The notes under the pieces were generated by a model. That model was not told the origin of the DNA and made no database searches. It saw only the letters and a program-made list of their open reading frames with translations. This document shows positions 11,851 to 22,304 of a stretch of DNA of 64,000 nt, piece by piece; within the stretch, counting starts at the first letter, position 1; every line of letters starts with the position of its first letter. The DNA lies in NCBI GenBank assembly GCA_947462335.1, contig OX381709.1, forward strand, positions 35,792,186 to 35,856,185, written 5' to 3'. Made by a program: the position numbers and the translations under genes. The DNA comes from Harmothoe impar (Eukaryota > Annelida > Polychaeta > Phyllodocida > Polynoidae).

Positions 11851-12589
11851 TACCGTATGTACATTATTCATGGAGGTGCCCTTACTCCTCATAAGTGTCT
11901 AGGCTGTAATACGTATAGAGTCTGTGGCTAGTCGGCCCCTCACTGGGTCAGACGGTCAGCTGGCTCGTGTACATTTAACATTGTTCAAAATCAGACCAGG
12001 GTAGTTAGCCCTCTCTGCCTGTTCAAGGTGAGACCCTAGGAGGACTGTATTACCTACTCATACTATGAATGCCTGTTAACAAGAGAGAGGGTTATTAGGT
12101 ACCTTACCAAGGCTTTAGTGTGGCAGTGTGATTTATACACATCTTATCATATTAGTTTAAAAATATATATTTACAGGGAGAAAAGATGATTTTGATATTA
12201 AAAACGCTTTCATGCTACCGCTATTATTTTTTCTTTTTGCCCCCACTGCTGAACAGGCTCACTAAATGCTGACGCAGCTTTCTTGACTGTTTTCCTTCTT
12301 TGTCTTTGGCATGATTACTAACCACCTTAGTCGCAGGGATTTTTTTGAGTTTATAACGTATTTATTTCACAGGGTGATATTGTAAATATGGTACATTTCA
12401 AATAGGCTGTTGCCAGCCCGATTAGATGGTCACAATGGAGCATTGAATCATATGAATCAGCTCACAATGGTTTATAAGACAGGTTATACAGTTTACATAT
12501 TTTGATTGGGCTAGGATCAATGTCTTGTAAAGTGTTCTATGTTACGACATTTGATGATCCTTTGCCTCAGCCAATAGTACAATGAAAGT
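11851..12589. other. No gene; probable 3' region of retrotransposon
   Basis: Between the TIR element and the RT relic lie AT-rich sequences without a recognisable domain. The right-hand part (about 12300-12589) may be the 3' untranslated region of the minus-strand element at 12590-15886, but no poly(A) tail or boundary can be placed. Confidence 0.35.
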
Positions 12590-14207
12590 TCATTCTAATG
12601 ATTTGGCCCGGTGGTACTGTAGCATCAGTGGTTTGGCCTTCCGTTTAAAGGCTGTTCGTTTTGGTGTCAGACGGCGTGAAGCATTAAGGGTGTTCCAGAG
12701 ATCTATGCCTCTGTATAAGGGGCTTTTTCTAAAGCCTAGTGTGTAACTGGTGGGGTACTCCAGTAGACTAGTGTTGGTGGAGCGAGTGACTCGACCACAG
12801 TTAGCCGGTTTTTGGAATAATAGCCCCAGTTCATGAGGGTTATGCTTTCCATCATACATATATTTGTGAATCAATAATAACAGTTGCATGTCAAACCTTA
12901 TGTTTAGGAGATCAGTATTGGCATCTGCATGTAAATCGTTAAGATGATATCGACGCTGGACATTTAGGCTGACTCGTAAACACTGGTTCTGAACCAGTTG
13001 CAGGCGTTTTTCGCTGAGTGTTTACTACTCCATTAAACAGGTAACCGCAGTATTCAAGTACAGGCATAATGGTTTGTTTGTATATAAGTATAGCAGTTGG
13101 ACGTGACATTTTGCGCCTTATGTTACCTAGCATGTGGCACCTATTGGAGGCACTACTTACATTCTTGCTGATAGTACTTTTAAAAGTTATACAGTCATCC
13201 AAGATGATACCTAGGTATTCATAATTAGTACATGATTCAAGGGTGGTGTTACCCATATTGATTTGTAAAGCAGGGTACGGCATGGTAGGGGGATTGAAAA
13301 GTTCAACCTTAGTTTTACCAGTGTGTATGACCAGACCACTCTTGCAGAACCAAGCAAATACGTTGTTGGCATCAAGTTGCACATCTCGGGCTAGAGTTTC
13401 GAGATTGTTAGAGGCACAGTAGAAAACTACATTGTCTGCATACATAATAATCTTACAGTCAGATATGACATCAGGTGGGCTATTAACATAGCAAATAAAC
13501 AAGAGAGGGCCCAGTATGGACCCTTGGGGAACTCCATATGATATAGGGAGGGTGGAGGAGATAGTTCCATTACAGGCCACCCTTTGGGTGCGGTTGCTTA
13601 GATAGGCATAGAGCCAGTCAGTATAAATTGGGGGTAGATCTAGGAATTTCATTCTGGATATTAATTCCAAGTGATGGATGCTATCGAAAGCCTTCCGTAC
13701 GTCCAGGAAGCATCCCAGCAGGTGTTCACTGCGGTCACGGGCAATGTAGATGTCGTTGACCAGCTTGAAAACCGCATCATTAGTTCCCCTGGACGCACGG
13801 AAGCCGTATTGGAATTTACTTAGGATATTGTTATTTTCAAGGCAATTATAAATGCGTTCATACACTATTCGTTCCATAATTTTGCTAGGGGCCGGGAGCA
13901 GTGAAATGGGTCTCCAATTTCCCACGTCTAGCAAATCACCAGATTTTGGGAGGGGGATAACCTTTGCGCACGACCATTGCTTAGGAAAAGAAACTGTGTG
14001 CAGGCCAAAATTTATCAGAGTAGTGAGCTGGGGGGCTAGGATAAGGAGAGCGTCCTTGAGTGCAGCCCTAGATGCGCCCAGGGAGGTACTAGCTGTTGTA
14101 CTTGTGTCTAGGTGTACATGTCTCTGACTTGTCCTTGGGAGTGGGGTAACAACATGTGGAGAAAATACTATGGGTATCGGGCCCGTTGATGTAGGGGTTG
14201 ATGTCAG
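12590..14207 (-). pseudogene. Reverse transcriptase ORF2 relic
   Basis: The frame from 14207 down to 12939 reads without stops through FPKQWSCAKVIPLPKSGD, NWRPISLLP (motif 0/1), FQYGFRASRGTNDAVFKL, DVRKAFDSIHH (motif A) and GVPQGSILGPLLF (motif B). Motif C is YADN in place of YADD. HTGKTKVELF and YEYLGIILDD follow in the thumb. A frameshift near 12950 moves the C-terminal domain into the frame at 12889-12590 (HKYMYDGKHNPHELGLLFQK). The asparagine in motif C should abolish polymerase activity. The C-terminal region matches the fragment at 39772-40556, so both come from one family. A single in-frame TAA at 14208-14210 separates it from the polyQ linker upstream. Confidence 0.9.
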
Positions 14208-14640
14208 TTAGTCCTGTTGTTGCTGTTGGTGTTGCTGTTGTTGCTGGGCCATGTCTAGTTGTTGCTGTTGTAGAATGGCAATAGTCAGTTTAGGAGTGAC
14301 CTTGCCAGTGTTACTTGGGGGCGGAGTAGCATCAGTACTAGATGGTTGTGCTTGTTGTTGTTGCTTTTGTTGTTGCGTGTGCTGTTGTTGTTGTTGTTGC
14401 TGTTGCTGCTGTTGCTGCTGTTGTTGTTGTTGTTGCTGCTGTTGGTCATTTCTCGCTATAGCCGCCGCTGCTGCTGCTGTACCAGGGGTGGAAGTAGAAG
14501 TGGGCGTGGTCACTGCTATAGTCACTGCTGGTGGTTTCGCTCTCCTTCTGGGAGGGGGCGTGGCAAGGGGTGGATTGGAGGAGGCAGACCTGGACCAGCA
14601 TTCACTACTGCTGTGACTGTCTTGTTGTTTGGGGAGGGGG
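14208..14640 (-). repeat. CAA/CAG microsatellite encoding polyQ linker
   Basis: A CAR-type repeat at 14213-14450 (minus strand) encodes interrupted glutamine runs, with a short polyalanine run upstream. It is in the same frame as the RT that follows, broken by one TAA. Upstream codons (Pro, Ser, Thr rich) link it to the end of the NADAR domain near 14660. Plus-strand frames over it (polyLeu, polyCys) are translations of the repeat and are not genes. Confidence 0.75.
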
Positions 14641-14654
14641 TACTGGGTACCGGT

Positions 14655-15886
14655 ATGCCAAACAGTTCAAGTCTGACATTCATAAGGATGCGCCCCCCCC
14701 TATTTTTTCCCTTTTATGTCCCATTCAGGATTGCCTTTTGATCTTAAGCCCCCCCACCCCCCCCCCCCCCCCCCGGCCCCCCAAAAATTGTCACTGGTGG
14801 CTTCCAGGAGTACCCTGTTGCCAGACATTTTAGGGTTTTTTGGATGTACTTCAGGATGTTCAGGGCATGTAGATGAGCCTCGTCATGGTTCCTCCATTGG
14901 GAACAGTCTATTTGCTTAGCAATGTTTTTGGCTTTTAGTGGAGTATAGGCATCCATTATGTCTTGGTATTTATCCTTCCTTCCTGCAAATTCAGCTTTCT
15001 CCCAACTAAGGGCCTGCTCAACTGAGCTGAATGTCATACCGTTCTTCTCTATCTTGCAGCCATAGAAATTACTCAGAGGTGCTAAGTCTGAATGATATGC
15101 TACAAAATGAGTCTGTCACCAGTGTACGGGTGTTGGCGAGTTTTAGTTCATCAGGCAACTCATTGAGATCTGCATGCACGTAATACTTTCCAGCATATAT
15201 GAACCCCCTTCCTCTGGGCTTGACAACCAGTCTATAGACTCATATGCCAGTTTAGAAATGGCCTGGATGTCAGACTTCTGCTTTTTTACCTCACTGTTCG
15301 CGTCTTCACTTATACATATGGCTTTGTAATCTAACATCTTGTTCAGGACACCTTTTTTTGACAATATTTTGTCTCTACTGTTGTTCCTCAGCATCACAAC
15401 CATCATTTCTCTAGTCTTAGCAGTAGGGGAGGTCTATGTCGTATTCTTCCAGTTCTGGATCTACCACCTTTAACAGACGGTATGCCTCTAGCCGAGGATC
15501 CTCAGCCTGGTCATACGGTAGTCCTTCTATGATTAAATTTCTTCGTCTTGCAGTGTTGTCCAAGACACACAGGTCAGCATAATGTTCTATGAGCTCGGTG
15601 GTATTTACCCTCACTTGTCGTTTGTTGGCCGTCAACCTCATGTCCAGTCCGTCCACCCGTTGAGAGAGCGAGTTGCTGGCAGCTTGCATTCTGGTCACTT
15701 CACCCTGCGTATACTCCAGAGACTTTTATAATCTAGATTTAATTGTTCAGCGTCAGAGTTCTTCTCAATTAGGAAATGCAATGCACCACCCACCCTGGCA
15801 TTCATTGTGGGTTCTCCTACTTGCATCCTGGAGCTGGTCAACTCTTGAATTAAATCCAGCACGTCAGCCTTTGTTGATACCGCCAT
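14655..15886 (-). pseudogene. Retrotransposon ORF1 with C-terminal NADAR domain
   Basis: 15886-15695 gives a helical N-terminus. 15698-15417 gives a coiled coil (SLSQRVDGLDMRL) ending in RRRNLIIEGLP, the start of the RRM-like fold of L1-type ORF1 proteins. 15406-15143 gives VVMLRNNSRDKILSK and a basic C-terminal domain. After a frame change, 15103-14660 reads as a NADAR (YbiA/DUF1768) domain: LAPLSNFYG, GMTFSSVEQALSWEKAEF, DIMDAYTPLKAKNIAKQI, LKYIQKTLKCLATG, and after two G-run breaks WDIKG and ILMNVRLEL. NADAR proteins act on NAD/ADP-ribose-related or riboflavin-pathway metabolites in other contexts; a role in a transposon is inference. At least four frame disruptions are present, some at homopolymers. 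Confidence 0.8.
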
Positions 15887-16119
15887 GTTGGATTCCTGAA
15901 TGCAGCCGGTGGCAGTGTTGAGTCGTGAGAGAGTAAAAAATGTCCGATGTGAATAAGGTATCCTATATATGGCTCCTGGAATATCCCTTGATTGGTCACT
16001 GTGGGTTTATACAGGTATACGACAAAGTATAGCACTCAGCACCTCGTCTTTATATCTGTTACCGTGTGAATATCCCGGGGCGCTCCTCAGGTGGACTTAC
16101 TCTTGGCACGCCATGACGT

Positions 16120-16262
16120 ATTATTAACTCGCGCAAACTCCATGATGTATCATTAACTCGCACAAACAAAATATCAACTCGCGCAAACGAACTTTCAAGA
16201 AAAAAAACTACAAAACGGATGTCCTCTCCAGGGCTCCGTTAATTAACTCTCCCTTAAATTGT
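16120..16262 (-). repeat. Inverted copy of the 7.8 kb repeat end
   Basis: In reverse complement this reads GGAGCCCTGGAGAGGACATC, then TTCTTGAAAGTTCGTTTGCG and three units of GCGCGAGTTAAT-type repeat. It matches 7826-7960 in inverted orientation. Confidence 0.8.
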
Positions 16263-18027
16263 GTTATGAGATGGAAAATGTTGATCGTAAGCTGGTTACA
16301 ATTTTTACGACCAATTGTATTTTTTGTTCGCAAATCCTTGTGAAATAGAAAATAGTACCCACACTCACGAACAAGACCCACATTTACGACCAAGACCAGA
16401 TATGAATGCAGTTATGAGTATCATATGACCAACGGTGTCTTGATCGTATCTGGCCGTTCTGAAACACCCTACAGATCAGTGTAATTAGGAAAAAAGTTGT
16501 TAAGAAGATAAAGTTCATTACTTTCTAGGACATGATTAGATAAAGTTATTACGGGTAGATTTCTATGTAGATTTGCTCTAAATAAGCCTGCTGGTTATAG
16601 AGATTCGTTGGTTGTAGAGGTGTGCCGGTTTAGAGAGGTGTGTCGGTCATTGAGTTTCAAATTGTACCGATTTGATGAGACACAGTCTTAGAGACATCAG
16701 GGCATGGGGGCTGCCATAATCGGGCAGAACACCCCCGACAGTCATTTTGAATTTGACATAAGACTATGGGTAATGTTTTATCTGCCCCCTCTACACCCCA
16801 GAACAATGGCCACTGATAAGAATTATAAGTGTGATACCTGCAAGCCACCCCACATCTTGACCACCTGCCTATTCCCCTGTATAGGCCATTGCTTGATTTG
16901 GTACCAATAAGATAAGGACTGCAAGCAGTCATCACAATGGGTACCAGGTTTTACATGATGCATCCTAAGAATTCTGCAATGAATACAGGGTATTATCCCT
17001 TTGATAGGATTATCTAGCTACACCCCTAATAGCGTAGGCAATGTACTAGGAAAAGTCACCTTCTTCTAATTTCTCTTCAAATAATGTCTTTGAATCATTG
17101 CATTATGGACAAATTCTAAACAATCTGCAGATAGAATGGTCAATTACCTTTGGATATATCAAAGCAATTTATTGAATTTCATAGTCTTTCTTATGCCATT
17201 TATTACACCATAAATCAAAACTCCTGAAGAATCCTAGATCATGCCAAAAAGAAATCTATGATTATTATATCAAAATATAAAGTTCAGTTCAATTTTGTTC
17301 AAAATCATCCAAGAATAACTATTTTGGGTGCATATAACTATTCAGAGCATATGCCTAACAAATATGAGGTTATTTAAGCTATATGCGGGAAAGGATGCAC
17401 AGTGTTCTGTAATAGGATCGATCCACCATAATCAGAATTAGATACAATAGTTTATACAAATGCAACTTTATCAATAGCTTCATTAGTCTTATTCCCTAAG
17501 TCAGGAAACTGGAGATGAGGCATTACTCAGTTTGTATCCATTGTCATTCAGCCATATGCGGCTCATAGTTATGGCATCCACCACAAATGTCCGGGTGGAC
17601 AATACAGGTGAAGAATAGGATCAGATGTTGGCTACCCAACTCCACCAACAAATCTACTTATGTATACACAATGACCGTCTACTGTGTCCATTCTCTAAAT
17701 ACTAGCTAAGAGTCTCTGATTAGTTGATGTACCCTACCCTAACAGGCCCATCTAACTTAGCTAAATGTGCAAAATCCACCTTTTCAAGCCACTGGCCCCC
17801 CTGGGGTATAAATGCACCTTTCCCCCGATTATAGCATGGAGACTATTTGTGAAGCATACGCTTATGGTGTTGGGATGTACCTGACAATAAGAGCTGTCTG
17901 CAGGTAGGTGCGGCGAGATAGGAACGGGCGCTCCTCACAAGAAAGCAAGAGACAATGGAACAATACACTGTTAGAAGTAAGTAGTGTTCCTGTACACCAA
18001 ATACTGGGGGTCTGGATGGGGGGTCCC
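16263..18027. other. AT-rich sequence, no gene recognised
   Basis: TTACGACCAA motifs at 16300-16400 again resemble the family at 6600-7000. The rest has short frames only, with no domain, RNA gene or convincing inverted-repeat end. Confidence 0.4.
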
Positions 18028-18200
18028 AATTTTCCTTGTCGATTTTAAGACATGGCCATGTCGCCCTGTCGATTTTAAGAAATGACCATGTCACCATGTC
18101 GATTTTAAGAAAAGGCTATGTCCCATGTCACTATCTCTAAAATTCCTCATGTCGCATGTCACTAGGCCAAAAAAAGGCCCATGTCGCCATGTCGAATTTA
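18028..18200. repeat. CATGTCGATTTTAAGA minisatellite
   Basis: A degenerate tandem repeat of about 34 bp combines CATGTCGCC with TGTCGATTTTAAGA. Four to five units are visible, decaying towards 18200. Confidence 0.7.
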
Positions 18201-18360
18201 GTGGTCCACACCCATAATACTGGGGGCAACTATGGTTCCAGTAGATTGTGCTGTAGACCTACAGCAAGTGAGCTTTTGTATATTTACAGCACTATGTACT
18301 GTATAGGGACAGCAGAAGCTTCTGTTACTGTACAGCAAAATTGATTGTAAATCATAGTTT

Positions 18361-18516
18361 GAAGGTCCCAGTGCTGGTGATATTTTTAACCATCCATGTG
18401 AGGGAAAAACGAATTTTAGGTGGATGTAGGTAAAACAAGAGAAGTGGCCTCACCAAGGATTGAACTCACCACCTGTGGTGTTGGAGACAGGCGCTGAACT
18501 GTTGCGGCACAGAGCC
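18361..18516 (-). mobile_element. tRNA-derived SINE, copy 1
   Basis: In reverse complement the right end starts GGCTCTGTGCCGCAACAGTT (A-box region) and carries GAGTTCAATCC (B box) about 45 bases later, followed by a shared non-tRNA body ending near CCAGTGCTGGTGATA. The anticodon stem does not pair well, so this is a SINE head and not a tRNA gene. Confidence 0.75.
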
Positions 18517-18591
18517 ACTCTTCCAAACATTCATATTGGGATATATCTCTACTCTACTTCTCAACTGATTAATAATAATTTGTAAAGGTCC

Positions 18592-18752
18592 AGGGTTCGC
18601 CTCCCAGTGCTGGTGATATTTTTAACCATCCATGTGAGGCGAAAACGAAATTTAGGTGGATGTAGGTGCAACAAGAGAAGTGGCTCCACCAAGGATTGAA
18701 CTCACCACCTGTGGTGTTGGAGACGGGCCCTGATCCATTGCGCCACAGAGCC
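18592..18752 (-). mobile_element. tRNA-derived SINE, copy 2
   Basis: This is the same family as 18361-18516 in the same orientation, about 235 bp apart. The head is better preserved: GGCTCTGTGGCGCAATGG (A box) and GTGAGTTCAATCCTTGG (B box). Body sequence is over 90% similar by eye. Both copies may belong to one tandem insertion or a local duplication. Confidence 0.8.
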
Positions 18753-19241
18753 GGTGTTACAAATGGTCATATTGGGATATAAGCTACCTCTGCCAAGTCT
18801 GTATTAAATGAGCTACAGCCTTGTTGCTAAGGATCCCTGATGAGAGGTGGCTAGACCTAGTATAGATCCCACAATCTCTCGTGTACATATTACAGGGAAA
18901 AGTACTGTAGATCTACAAGTCACTACCGTAACCTGCATCTACAATAACAGAATTGTACATGTACAGTAGAATTTGCTGTGTTATTGTTTACAGCTAAAGT
19001 ACTGTACATTTACAACAAATTTTGCTGTTCACGAACAACAACTTTTTACAGTGTAGTCATCTGTCAGTTAATTCTCTTGGCAATCATCTGGTCTGATTAC
19101 CGTAAGTGGATCGCTCAGGCTCAGCCAACTGCCCTTAAAGTTAAATAGGATATATTCATACATGAATGAAAAAACGGACATAAACATATATAATAACGTA
19201 GACTGGCTCGGCCTGACCCTGCGTACCCTGGGACAGGAAGA

Positions 19242-19379
19242 CCCAGTAAACAAAAAACGCTATACAATATTTTCTAACGTTGTATAACGTTTATCTAAGG
19301 CTCATTACTATAGCATAACGTTATATAAAGCTTTAAAACGTTATTTTGACGTAAAATAACGTATTTTTGTTAGCTGGGG
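19242..19379. mobile_element. Short AACGTT MITE
   Basis: The ends CCCAGTAAACAAAAAACG and CGTATTTTTGTTAGCTGGG are imperfect inverted copies, with AACGTTATTTTGACGT motifs inside. It is related to the 976 bp element at 1080-2055. Confidence 0.7.
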
Positions 19380-19694
19380 AGGCCCCGAAAACGCATACAT
19401 GCCTTATCTGGGGGTCAGCCTGGCTCAAGGTCAGGTCTGTGCACTGAAGTGTGATGTGTATTGGGCTGCAACCATGGCTGTGTATAGAGAATATACATTC
19501 CAAGAATACACATTTCAAGAATATCCCCCCATCCCCACTGGCAGTCACACACTGCCCCCCGCATGCCAGCAGTTGCCAGAGCTGAGGGAGGATGGTCCTG
19601 ATGTGTATTTGAGGCCTATGCCTGCCCTAGAGTGGGAACGTAGTGTAAGCGGCCAGGGCAAGTAGTCCAGCCTAATAATAACGGGAAAACGTTG

Positions 19695-20468
19695 TAGTCA
19701 GGAGCATCTTCTGGAAAAGGGGCCTCCTTAAAAGGGTCAAGGCATTTTTGAGTAGAATTGTTTCTAGAGTTGGATTAGGGTAATTTGGGTGTGCTGAATC
19801 CAAATCTGCCGTATAATATTTTGATGTTATCTGGCCGGAAAATCAAAAACAATATGGCTGCCATTTTAGGCTGAAAACCTGGAGATATCAGCAGGTATAG
19901 GGTATAATAGCCTAGTGTAGTTGTTCAATCAGTTTAATCTTGGTGTCAAATTCTATGTTTTCAGACCTGCTGAAGCTAATTCCAACACTTATAATGATCT
20001 TAGAGCAGTTATAGAGCAGGAAAATGTGTACTTTACATCATGTTTATAGTTAACTTGAGTGTAGAAAATGAATCTTTTGTAATTTTGTACTCAACTTCAT
20101 CAGACTCCTACCCTCACTCAGCATTGACACTAGCAAGATCATAGTTTTCCTCTCCCTCCACCTCCCAATCCCTTACTACTCTCTACCCTCCTATAGACTG
20201 ACCACCATGTATCAGTGATCACCTTGATCACCCTGCTAGTCGGCCTTTGATGGTCCAACATACACAGGATTAAAACTGTTCTGTTCTGCCCACGGTGAGG
20301 CCTTTTGTGTTTGAAATTCAGTGTTTATATTATGTCAACATCAAGATATGGAATGTTATATGGCAGATTTGGATTCAGCACACCCAAATTACCCTAATCC
20401 AACTCTAAAAGCAATTCTACTGCAAAATGCCTTAACAATTCTGATTTCCTGAAAATGGGTCCTGACTA
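19695..20468. mobile_element. TIR element with about 140 bp ends
   Basis: The left end begins TAGTCAGGA and contains GAGTTGGATTAGGGTAATTT and GTGTGCTGAATCCAAATCTG. The same series appears in reverse complement at about 20345-20468, ending TCCTGACTA. The core of about 490 bp has no coding frame of note. Confidence 0.85.
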
Positions 20469-20667
20469 TTGCCTTGGATAATGTATATAAACATTAGATA
20501 GAAACATTTATGAGATTAATTAATGTCATATTAATTATGTTATATACGGGGGTCGGGATTACTCAGGTGAGACCTTACTGGCTCGTGACGTCATGGGATT
20601 ACTGTATAGGTGCCGGCGACTTGGCATTGCTGCCTAAACCACTGCAGGAGCCAGGTCGATACGTTGG

Positions 20668-21603
20668 TTGTTCTTCTTTTTCTCCATGAACATTTGTAAA
20701 GTGTGCCTGCTGCATCATGATGGTAGATATAGGTGCAATAGTAGTGCGATCAGTCCATATAGATGTGAAAGCACAGTTTTTGTTTGCAATGCACCGGGAC
20801 CTGGAGGAAGTTCTCATTTACCTTACACTGACGCCTCGTGGCCCAGGGGTAGAACCGCTGGAGGACATGGCGATGATTACGGTCGTGCTACCTCACCGCC
20901 TGCACAGGGACATAAGATTCGCCCTACAAGTGGCGGACGTCATGGTGGCTCGTATGGAGGAGGTGTTCGGGGCATGGCTCACCCAGGAGGAAAGAGTGAG
21001 TCTGCATTGTTAGCAGACTGGGCAAAGGCGGAGTTGGCGCGTATAAAGAGGAAAACTAGCCAGGTGCGTGACGAGAAGGAGGTCGAGACCGGGGAAGGTC
21101 CAGCCGGCAGTCAGGACGAGGAGGTGACCGGTGCAGTGGGAGGCGTGCCCCGGGGCGGGGGCCCGCCCAGGCGACAGCTGGAGCCAGCGGGGCAGCATAC
21201 GTCGAGCAGGACGTCCCGTTTCATAGCTCACGGTGATGATTATCTCAAGGACAAAGAGATCAATAGACTTTTATCTTTGGCGGAGAAGTCGGAGGCTCAT
21301 GTCCGAAAATTGGAGCAAGATCTCAGGAGGTTGACCTTGGGGCAGAGCAGTCGGCGCCGGCATGAGGTTCCGAGGCAGGAGAGAGGGGAGGGACCAGGTA
21401 CACGCCACAATGACTCTTTTTCTATCTCAGACAATGATTCTGTTTTCATTGAACGTACTCGAAAAAGATGTGGTGAGCAGGTGGTTTCGAAAAAAACTTT
21501 TTGTATTGATGATTATATGCCTCAAGAGAAGAAGGGAAAACCTATACGGTTTGCTGAGTTGATCTATTACAGTTTGTCACAAGTCATTGATTACATTGAC
21601 TGA
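20668..21603 (+). pseudogene. Gag-like protein, N-terminal part (array copy 1)
   Basis: A 311-codon frame with a Gly/Arg-rich disordered N-terminus (GGRHGGSYGGGVRG). A charged helical or coiled-coil stretch follows at about residues 195-225 (LKDKEINRLLSLAEKSEAHV), then a conserved-looking C-terminal segment (PIRFAELIYYSLSQVIDYID). It ends at TGA where the other two array copies have TGG. The following gag sequence continues in the +1 frame (21587 on). The first ATG is uncertain, because a competing 98-codon frame starts at 20717. The overall order (disordered, helical, zinc motifs) resembles gag-like ORFs of DIRS/Ngaro-type or related retrotransposons; this is inference. Confidence 0.65.
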
Positions 21604-22036
21604 GGGGTCGATACCCGTGCATATAAAGTTTCTTATGGCAAAAGAGGCAGCGGGCATTTACAAGTCAGACAAGCTGGTGATTTATGACAGAGTGGTAAGG
21701 GCACATGCGAATACATGGGGCATGCATGTGTTTAGTGTAAGGGACCCCGATCTAGTGGGGGAGTATATTGCCCATGACGCCCTCAGAGTGGTGCCCGGTG
21801 CAGGACCAGGAAGGGGTCGGGGCAGAGGTAGAGGGGGCGGCTTTGGAGGTTTTGGTGGGTTTGGTGCTGTGGGTAGAGGCTACAGTGAGAGGCGGCCGGA
21901 CCAGCAGCTGTGTTATGCACACAACTTCTGGAATGAAAGGTGTCGTTATGGGATGAGGTGCTTCAAAACCCATGCCTGCTTCTTATGTTATGCTAGACCA
22001 CAAGGCACCTGTGTGTCCGGCAACGGTCAACGGTGA
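21587..22036 (+). pseudogene. Gag-like C-terminal part, copy 1 (frameshifted)
   Basis: It begins in the +1 frame relative to the upstream part. It contains FLMAKEAAGIYKSDKLVIYD, a GRGRGRGRGGGFGGFGGFG tract, and the CCCH motif (C-x9-C-x5-C-x3-H). A 2 bp deletion near 21990 (TATGCTAGACC against TATGCTATAGACC in copies 2 and 3) shifts the frame just before the His of the following CCHC knuckle, so the knuckle is lost and a short foreign tail ends at 22036. A Gly-to-Arg change also sits next to the second zinc cysteine. Confidence 0.75.
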
Positions 22037-22079
22037 CTTGGTGGGGTTTGCTTCTAACCTGGGCAGGTAGGGGGGTGGT

Positions 22080-22304
22080 ATGGTAGCAAGGGGCCCAGCT
22101 GGGTCGTTAGTACCAGGTCATGTAAGGGAGGTAGAGCTGAGTATGCTAATTAACATGATGATTACTCACCATGTTGTTAGTATGGATATGTTGTGGGGAT
22201 TGAGTGTGTGTATGTCTATGATATATATGGGTTTAGTGATTGGAGTAGCTTTATACATGTGTGCTAGAGGAATGGATGTATACGGGGGGAATGATATAGC
22301 ATAG
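22080..22304 (+). CDS. Small ORF C of the array unit, copy 1
   Basis: 74 codons, Met-rich, with one hydrophobic stretch long enough to span a membrane (LSVCMSMIYMGLVIGVALYM, about residues 40-59). The predicted protein is identical to that at 23682-23906. It ends in TAG directly before the ATG of the next frame. No family recognised. It may be a chance frame in a non-coding part of the unit. Confidence 0.35.
   Translation: MVARGPAGSLVPGHVREVELSMLINMMITHHVVSMDMLWGLSVCMSMIYMGLVIGVALYMCARGMDVYGGNDIA

Larger units (their letters stand above)
12590..15886 (-). mobile_element. Non-LTR retrotransposon with NADAR-bearing ORF1
   Basis: On the minus strand the order is ORF1 (15886 to about 14650: coiled coil, RRM-like, NADAR), a proline/serine/glutamine-rich linker (14640 to 14208), and reverse transcriptase (14207 to 12590). 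Orientation and contiguity argue for one element. The endonuclease expected between ORF1 and RT is absent, so the copy is either internally deleted or built differently. Frameshifts, G-run expansions and a mutated RT active site show that it is inactive. Element ends were not located; 5' untranslated sequence probably reaches about 16035. Confidence 0.8.

Noticed and set aside
14251..14741. Plus-strand poly-Cys, poly-Leu and Gly/Val-rich open frames
   Set aside because: They are opposite-strand readings of the CAG-type microsatellite and flanking linker, whose sensible reading is the minus-strand polyQ frame.
18437..18752. tRNA genes on the minus strand
   Set aside because: A and B boxes are present but anticodon stems do not pair and both copies continue into a shared body; SINE heads fit better.
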